DNA from: Chthoniobacteraceae bacterium
GTDB taxonomy: Bacteria; Verrucomicrobiota; Verrucomicrobiia; Chthoniobacterales; Chthoniobacteraceae
Direction of reading: 5' to 3'
Assembly (NCBI GenBank): GCA_947478975.1
Contig: CANJYI010000103.1
Span: 1-8,526 of the forward strand
Length of the DNA stretch: 8,526 nucleotides
Below the pieces are notes generated by a model, which searched no databases, was not told the origin of the DNA, and saw nothing but the letters and a program-made list of their open reading frames with translations. This document shows, piece by piece, positions 1-4,773 of the stretch (positions within the stretch are counted from its first letter, which is position 1; each line of letters begins with the position of its first letter). The translations under genes were made by a program, and so were the position numbers.

Positions 1-810
1 GCGGGCTCAGCGAGCACGGAGCGCTCGGTTGAGGCGTTGGAGGGGGATTTTATTGAGGCGCTTTGCAGTACCAAGCGGCCCGGCAGCCTGCGGCAGCTGG
101 CTGCGCGCGTGGTGCGTCTGGCGATGCTCGTGCGGGACCGCACCTCCAACGACGTCTGGCGGGCGCTCAGCCAGTTGGAGGAGGCCGTATGCGTGGAGAT
201 GTCAGCCTGGTCTGCCGGGGAGGCCATCGGGCTGCTTAACCGGGTGCTTTTGTTGTCGGCGTCCTTCAAGGGGATCGCCCGCGAAAACATGACGCGCGCG
301 CAGGGTTGGCGGTTTCTGGACATGGGACAGCGCGTCGAACGGGCGGTGGCTCTTTGCACCTTTTTGTGTGAGTCGCTCGCCTCGCCGGATGCCCACAATC
401 CCAGTCAGCTCGAGAGCGTTCTGGAGGTGGCCGACAGCACCCTCACTTACCGTTCCCGTTACAATCTGCTGCCCAATCTCATGGCCGTTTACGACCTGGT
501 GTTGCTTGACGACACCAATCCGAGATCGCTCCTGTTTCAGTTGCGCCAGTTGGAAAAGCACCTGACTCATCTGCCAAAAAAGGGAACAGGTGCCGTGCCC
601 GCCCCGGAGGAGCGGCTTCTCATCCAGATGCTTTCCGACCTGCGCCTGCTGGATCCGCGGGAACTCGGCGCACCTTCCTCCGAGCTCGCCTCCAGCGAAA
701 CGGCCCGGTTGCTTGCGTTCGTCCTCGAATCCATGCCCCGTCTTTCCGAGATCCTGGCCGTCACCCATTTCGAGCACTCTCATATCTCGCGGACGAGCGC
801 CAACGCCTGA
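1..810 (+). CDS. Alpha-E (DUF403) domain protein, C-terminal part; probably the end of an ATP-grasp/alpha-E fusion
   Basis: The reading frame is open from the first base, so the 5' end is missing and 269 residues are visible. The sequence is almost entirely helical and matches the alpha-E domain. Landmarks are LVRDRTSNDVW (about residues 43-53), GWRFLDMGQRVERA (102-115), ADSTLTYRSRY (144-154) and DDTNPRSLLFQL (170-181). The ADS-TYRSRY and NPRSL-FQL signatures are typical of alpha-E domains fused behind a circularly permuted ATP-grasp (COG2308-like) domain, so the missing part is probably that ligase; this is inference. Alpha-E proteins have no firmly established activity. Comparative genomics links them to ATP-grasp ligases, transglutaminase-like proteins and proteasome-like peptidases, in predicted peptide synthesis or tagging. 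The transglutaminase-like gene starts 17 bases downstream on the same strand, consistent with an operon. A stand-alone alpha-E protein starting just outside the window is the alternative. Confidence 0.88.
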   Translation, partial: AGSASTERSVEALEGDFIEALCSTKRPGSLRQLAARVVRLAMLVRDRTSNDVWRALSQLEEAVCVEMSAWSAGEAIGLLNRVLLLSASFKGIARENMTRAQGWRFLDMGQRVERAVALCTFLCESLASPDAHNPSQLESVLEVADSTLTYRSRYNLLPNLMAVYDLVLLDDTNPRSLLFQLRQLEKHLTHLPKKGTGAVPAPEERLLIQMLSDLRLLDPRELGAPSSELASSETARLLAFVLESMPRLSEILAVTHFEHSHISRTSANA

Positions 811-827
811 GTCGGATTCCCTGCCCG

Positions 828-1736
828 ATGGATTACTCCCTGATTCACAAGACGACCTACGAGTATTCGGAGCCTGTCTCGGTGTCCCACCACACCGCGC
901 GGTTGATGCCCGTAAACGACGGCCGTCAGCATTCTTCCGAGTTCACTTTGGAAATCTCCCCCAGGCCGGAAGGCGTCCACACCCGGACCGATTACTTCGG
1001 CAATGTGGTGAGTGTCTTTGCCATTCGCGAGTTGCACCGGACCCTGGAGGTGCTCGCTTCCTGCACCGTTTCGGTGCCGGAGCTGACCCCGCCGGTGCCT
1101 TCGCTTTCGCCGCCCTGGGTGCAGGTGGCGGGGCGTTTCTGTGACCCGGTTTCGCCGAGGGATACCGCGCCCTACGAGTTTTGTTTGGATTCGCCCCTGG
1201 TCCGGCCCGCTCAATCCTTCGCGCAGTGGGCTCGCCGGAGTTTTCCCGGGGAGACCCCTTTGCTGGTGGGCGTCGAAGATTTGATGGGGCGGCTCTTTCG
1301 CGAATTTGAGTTCGATCCGGTGGCCACCGACGTGGCGACTCCGCTCGAGGAGGTTTGGGAGAAGCGGCGGGGAGTTTGTCAGGACTTCGCCCATGTGGCG
1401 CTTGGGTGTCTGCGTTCGCTGGGGCTGCCGGCCCGTTACGTGAGCGGATACCTGCGCACGATCCCGCCCCCGGGCCAGAAACGCATGCAGGGAGCGGACG
1501 CGTCGCACGCCTGGTTTTCTGTGTTTTGTCCGCTCAACGGTTGGGTGGACTTTGATCCGACCAACAACCTGATGCCGGTGGAGGGCCACATAACTGTCGC
1601 CGTGGGGCGTGACTTCAGCGACGTGAGCCCCCTCATCGGCATCCTGACCGGCGGCGGCGAGCACTCTGTAAGTGTGGCCGTCGACGTGGTCCCTCTGGAA
1701 TCAGTCGGCGCCCGTGCACGCGCCCGGTGGGAGTAG
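828..1736 (+). CDS. Transglutaminase-like cysteine protein (bacterial transglutaminase N-terminal region plus core)
   Basis: A complete 302-residue protein, the usual length for this COG1305-type family. Residues 1-80 match the beta-rich N-terminal region of bacterial transglutaminase-like proteins (YEYSEPVSVSHHTARLMP near the start, DYFGN at 55-59). The core occupies about 150-265. The expected triad is visible: Cys184 in RGVCQDFAH, His227 in DASHAWF, and Asp243 in DFDPTNN. No signal peptide or membrane segment is seen, so it is probably cytoplasmic. Proteins of this type can act as amide hydrolases or as transamidating enzymes; the sequence does not decide between these. Being 17 bases after the alpha-E gene places it in the ATP-grasp/alpha-E/transglutaminase neighbourhood, where it may trim or transfer the ligase product (inference). 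The start at 828 is kept because the N-terminal motif begins immediately; no Shine-Dalgarno sequence precedes it. Confidence 0.92.
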   Translation: MDYSLIHKTTYEYSEPVSVSHHTARLMPVNDGRQHSSEFTLEISPRPEGVHTRTDYFGNVVSVFAIRELHRTLEVLASCTVSVPELTPPVPSLSPPWVQVAGRFCDPVSPRDTAPYEFCLDSPLVRPAQSFAQWARRSFPGETPLLVGVEDLMGRLFREFEFDPVATDVATPLEEVWEKRRGVCQDFAHVALGCLRSLGLPARYVSGYLRTIPPPGQKRMQGADASHAWFSVFCPLNGWVDFDPTNNLMPVEGHITVAVGRDFSDVSPLIGILTGGGEHSVSVAVDVVPLESVGARARARWE

Positions 1737-1806
1737 CTCCTCTACTTCCTCGCTCGGGTCCCCACTGAAAGACCCCACTGCTGCCAGCCGGGGCGCGCTC
1801 CTTTTC
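1737..1806. other. Convergent intergenic junction with a weak hairpin
   Basis: Seventy bases separate the stops of the transglutaminase-like gene (+) and the TIGR03643 gene (-), so any terminators for both blocks must lie here or inside gene ends. The only structure seen is a 5-bp stem, GGGTC at 1756-1760 and GACCC at 1771-1775, with a 10-base loop. It is followed by no T-run on either strand. An 8-base direct repeat CCCCACTG occurs at 1760-1767 and 1773-1780. Neither is convincing as a canonical intrinsic terminator. Confidence 0.3.
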
Positions 1807-2049
1807 TCAATCAATGCTGGGCGGGCCTTTCAAGCGCTGCTCCAGCAATCGGCGGTGCTTGGTGACCCGTCCGCCCACCCGCTTGCGCCACAGCCGGAAA
1901 CTTGAGGGTTTGAGCTCACTGCGCATTACGTCGATCACCTGACCTTCCGTGAGGCCGGTGCGTGCTTCGATCTCCTCAAAAGTGGTGCGATCCTCCCACG
2001 CAAACCGGATGATTTGGGAGATCTGTTCGGGCGCGTAGGTCGCTTTCAT
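1807..2049 (-). CDS. TIGR03643 family small protein (DUF2805-like)
   Basis: A small basic protein of 80 residues from the chosen start. It matches the TIGR03643 family over nearly its whole length: the N-terminal half has EQI-QIIRFAWEDRTTFEEIEARTGL, then EGQVIDVMR, and the conserved block LKPSSFRLWRKRV-GR-TKH. The fold looks like a helix-turn-helix-sized helical bundle with a basic tail, so nucleic-acid binding is possible, but the family's function is unknown. These proteins are often found beside cryptochrome/photolyase-type genes, as here. Two in-frame ATGs exist, at 2058 and 2049. The second is chosen because it overlaps the upstream stop codon as ATGA, the usual arrangement for translational coupling. 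The 2058 start would add three residues (MPV) and overlap by 13 bases. Neither has a Shine-Dalgarno sequence. Confidence 0.85.
   Translation of the reverse strand: MKATYAPEQISQIIRFAWEDRTTFEEIEARTGLTEGQVIDVMRSELKPSSFRLWRKRVGGRVTKHRRLLEQRLKGPPSID
2046..2049 (-). promoter_or_regulatory. ATGA stop/start overlap coupling the photolyase-like and TIGR03643 genes
   Basis: Read on the - strand, the four bases are ATGA. TGA (2048-2046) is the stop of the photolyase-like gene and ATG (2049-2047) is the likely start of the TIGR03643 gene. With no Shine-Dalgarno sequence nearby, reinitiation by the terminating ribosome is the likely way the small gene is translated, which would tie its expression to the flavoprotein. 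The alternative start nine bases upstream weakens the claim slightly. Confidence 0.6.
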
Positions 2050-3284
2050 GACTGGCATAGCAGCTTGAGATGACGGCTCATTTTTTGCCAGAAGGGAAAG
2101 AACCCGGCCGTAGCAAAGGAGAACGCGACCTCATCCGAGGGCCTGCGGATCAGCGTTAGCCTGATGCCCGCCGCTGCAAAGCGCATTCCGATTTGCGACA
2201 GCATGTCGTGGATTGGACCCACAAAAGGCGCAAAAGCAACGACTTCGCTCAAGTGATGGGTGCAGGCCCAGGCATAAAGCCCCTCCACCGGGTCCTCTGC
2301 GTCCAGGACCACCGAGGAGCATCCGTAGTGAGACGCCGCGCGGCTCAGTCCGTCACGGGTGACGGTGTGCAACGATTCGATGCGTTTTTGGCTGAGTCCG
2401 TAGGTTGTCCGGTAAACAGGGTCGCAGATGTATCCGGCGACACTCGCTGGAACGAGCCCCGCAAGGGGGCCGCTTTCGGGAAGAAGGTCGTCCGGGTGCA
2501 GCCACAAGCCTTGGCGCCCGGTCGGGGGGCTTAAAAAAGTCGGATACGCAGGTGGCGTTCTTCTTTCCAATCCGGCGGAAGGCTGCACGACCACGGCGTT
2601 TACCGCTCCGTCGGCCAAGCGTTCGCTGCCGGCTTGGTTTTCGTCCAGATAGCCCGGCGCATATTTTTCAATGTTGGAGAGCCGAACCAGGTAGCTCTTG
2701 CCGGGCGTTTGCAGGCCGGCGACCCAGCGCCACGAAAGGGTGTTGCTCGCGGGATCGGCATCCAGCAGGTGCCTGAAGAAGAAATCAGCGCCGAGCTCCC
2801 AGGGCAGCTGTTCGACATGAATCCAAAAGCTGGCCCACCACATCCGGGCATGGTTGTGAAGGTAGCCTGTGGCGACCAACTCGCTGGCGATTTGATCCAT
2901 ACAGGCCACCCCGCTGCGGCCTGAGGAAACCGCTTCCGCTCTCGCCAAAGTTCCTGCAGAGAGCGTTTTCCGCAACAGGCGAATCTGCTTTCGCCACTGG
3001 GACCATACCTGCGGATACGCCTCCAGCCAGCCCTTCCAGTAGCGGCGCCAGCACACTTCCTGGAGCCACTTTTCCGAAGCCTCAAAGGGGTGCTGCTTCA
3101 GCGTATCCTCGATGATCTCGTCTTCAATCAGCGTCCGGAACCGAATGCTCGCGCTGAGCCGTGACACGTTGAGGTGTCCCGCCTTTACGTGGTTTCTTGC
3201 ACCCGCATAAGCGGCGGCACTTGGAAGGAAGGCGTTCCAGGAGACCAGGGCATCGTGACGGGATAGAGGCTCAATGGAATGCAT
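2046..3284 (-). CDS. Photolyase/cryptochrome-like FAD-binding domain protein without the N-terminal antenna domain
   Basis: A 412-residue protein. Residues about 25-215 match the helical FAD-binding domain of the photolyase/cryptochrome superfamily: HLNVSRLSASIRFR (37-50), WLQEVCWRRYWKGWLE (73-88), ELVATGYLHNHARMWWAS (135-152), and LLDADPASNTLSWRWVAG (173-190). The HN-AR and DPASN-WRW motifs are the ones that contact flavin in relatives. The canonical N-terminal alpha/beta antenna (photolyase) domain is absent. After a Pro-rich linker (about 233-257) comes a C-terminal region of roughly 150 residues (258-408) with alternating hydrophobic strand-like segments and helices, ending in FFPFWQKMSRHL. 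Whether it is a repair enzyme, a photoreceptor or something else cannot be told from sequence. Relatives are annotated only as FAD-binding or photolyase proteins. It is coupled to the TIGR03643 gene downstream and lies 66 bases after the DUF1552 stop. No Shine-Dalgarno sequence precedes the start. Confidence 0.85.
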   Translation of the reverse strand: MHSIEPLSRHDALVSWNAFLPSAAAYAGARNHVKAGHLNVSRLSASIRFRTLIEDEIIEDTLKQHPFEASEKWLQEVCWRRYWKGWLEAYPQVWSQWRKQIRLLRKTLSAGTLARAEAVSSGRSGVACMDQIASELVATGYLHNHARMWWASFWIHVEQLPWELGADFFFRHLLDADPASNTLSWRWVAGLQTPGKSYLVRLSNIEKYAPGYLDENQAGSERLADGAVNAVVVQPSAGLERRTPPAYPTFLSPPTGRQGLWLHPDDLLPESGPLAGLVPASVAGYICDPVYRTTYGLSQKRIESLHTVTRDGLSRAASHYGCSSVVLDAEDPVEGLYAWACTHHLSEVVAFAPFVGPIHDMLSQIGMRFAAAGIRLTLIRRPSDEVAFSFATAGFFPFWQKMSRHLKLLCQS

Positions 3285-3350
3285 CGGATAAAAACAGAAG
3301 TGAAATCCGACAAACCGGCGAGGCCAGAACGGGCAAACCGGGTTCGCCGC

Positions 3351-4709
3351 CTAGGAGGCGAGTTCGGAAAAAGAGCCTGTGCTGTCGGCGAAGGCGCCCT
3401 TCTCAACCCCCATCTTTTGGGCAACGGTGAGCAGCACGTTTGAAAGGGGCGGATGCTTGTCGGGCGGGTGGGCGATGTGCTGCCCGTGCTTGAGTCCCCA
3501 GGCGCTTCCCCCGGCGACCAACAGCGGCAGGTTCTTGGGGGAGTGCTCCCCGCGCGGCCCGCTGTTCATACCTGAACCGTAGACAACCATGGTGTGATCC
3601 AGGAGAGTCGCGCCCCCTTCCTCCGTCGACTGGAGGAACGAAAGAAAGCGGTTCAGCCTGGCAAGGTAGCCTCGGTCTACCGCAGCCAGTTTTGCGAGCA
3701 TGCCCGCGTCCCCTCCGTGGTGGGAAAGTTCGTGGTGGTTTTCGCCTCCCACGCCGAGGCCGCCGGCTTCTCGGGCCCATTCAAAGGTGATGGTGCGCGT
3801 GGTGTCAGTGACAAAGGCCAGGTAACAAATCTCGAGCATGACATCGAGCCACATGGGACGGTCATGCGCATCGCCCGGCTTGCTGGCGAGCTGCAGGCCT
3901 TCGGCGGAAACCAACGGCCGCGCCACATCGATCCAAGCCGCCTGTCTCTGCACGCGCAGCTCGGTTTCGCGCACCGAAGCGAGGTACTCCCCGAGCTTGT
4001 GTTGGTCGTTGCGGCCCAGCTTTTTCTCCAAGCGCTTCGCCTCTCCTAGCACCTCGTCGAGAATGCTCCGCTTTTCAGCATACCTCTTGAGCGTGGCTTC
4101 TTTTGAGGCGGCGTTTTCCGGGACAAACAGCCGGTCAAACAAGCGTTGGGGATGATTCTCAGCCGGAAGGGGCGTGCCGTTTCTGTCGAAGGCCAGGGTG
4201 CTGCTGTGCAGTGCGGCGCCCGTGCCGGAGGTGTCGCTCAGTTCCAGCGAGGGGAAGCGGGTTTGGGCGCCGATTTTCTCGGCGATGAGTTGGTCGATGG
4301 AAAGCGAGTTGGTGTACTCCTTGCCGGGGACCGAGCGCAGGTCCGCCCCGGTGAGCCAGGTGTCTCCGCCGCTGTGGCCGCCGGTGCAACGCGGATGCCC
4401 CAAACCGGAGAGCACGCTAAAGCGCGATTGGTGTTCTTGGAGCGTGGTAAGGGTGGGGGAGAGCGCGTAGTTCTTCCCCTCGCTACCGGGCACCCAGTCG
4501 AGGATGTTCACCCCGTTTGAGACATAGCAGAAAATCGCGCGCGGTGTGGGCTTCGTCCCGCTTTTGGCAACGGGCTTGTAGGTGGACGGCGCCGCGTGGA
4601 GCGAACGCGGGAGCATCGCTTCCAGAAAGGGGAGCGCGATTGAAACTCCGGCGCCGCGCAGCAGGGTGCGTCTGGAAAGGGGGCTGTGAAACAGGGGGGC
4701 GATGCGCAT
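3351..4709 (-). CDS. DUF1552 protein, Tat-exported
   Basis: A 452-residue protein from the chosen start, in the usual DUF1552 size range. It opens with a twin-arginine signal: SRRTLLRG at 12-19, a hydrophobic stretch to about 34, and a likely cleavage site after HAA near 40. Later landmarks are GHSGGDTWLTG (111-121), a charged helical, probably coiled-coil stretch (about 200-262), ENHHELSHHGGD (323-334), and VVYGSGMNSG...EHSPKNLPLLVAGG (about 375-400). The last block resembles the C-terminal metal-site region of alkaline-phosphatase/sulfatase-like and DUF1501 proteins, so a hydrolase-type fold is possible, but no activity is established. An upstream in-frame ATG at 4823 would overlap the DUF1592 gene by 50 bases and put 38 low-complexity residues before the Tat signal, so ATG 4709 is preferred. 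The gene follows DUF1592 by 64 bases, the common pairing in Planctomycetota and Verrucomicrobiota. Confidence 0.9.
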   Translation of the reverse strand: MRIAPLFHSPLSRRTLLRGAGVSIALPFLEAMLPRSLHAAPSTYKPVAKSGTKPTPRAIFCYVSNGVNILDWVPGSEGKNYALSPTLTTLQEHQSRFSVLSGLGHPRCTGGHSGGDTWLTGADLRSVPGKEYTNSLSIDQLIAEKIGAQTRFPSLELSDTSGTGAALHSSTLAFDRNGTPLPAENHPQRLFDRLFVPENAASKEATLKRYAEKRSILDEVLGEAKRLEKKLGRNDQHKLGEYLASVRETELRVQRQAAWIDVARPLVSAEGLQLASKPGDAHDRPMWLDVMLEICYLAFVTDTTRTITFEWAREAGGLGVGGENHHELSHHGGDAGMLAKLAAVDRGYLARLNRFLSFLQSTEEGGATLLDHTMVVYGSGMNSGPRGEHSPKNLPLLVAGGSAWGLKHGQHIAHPPDKHPPLSNVLLTVAQKMGVEKGAFADSTGSFSELAS

Positions 4710-4773
4710 GGGAAAAGAGGGGGAAGGGGCGTGTGCGGTTTTGAATGTGGAACGGCGGATCTGCGGCGCACCG

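Noticed and set aside
780..1664. A 294-codon open frame on the - strand opposite the transglutaminase-like gene
   Set aside because: It is rich in His, Arg and Gly without fold-like pattern, while the + strand carries an intact catalytic triad.
3285..3350. Possible promoter before the photolyase-like gene (TTGTCG and TTATCC on the - strand)
   Set aside because: The -10-like box ends almost at the ATG, so transcription would start inside the coding region; the match is also weak.
3348..3360. Small inverted repeat CGCCT-AGG-AGGCG at the DUF1552 stop
   Set aside because: The stem has only 5 bp with a 3-base loop and no T-run follows on the - strand, so it is not a credible terminator.
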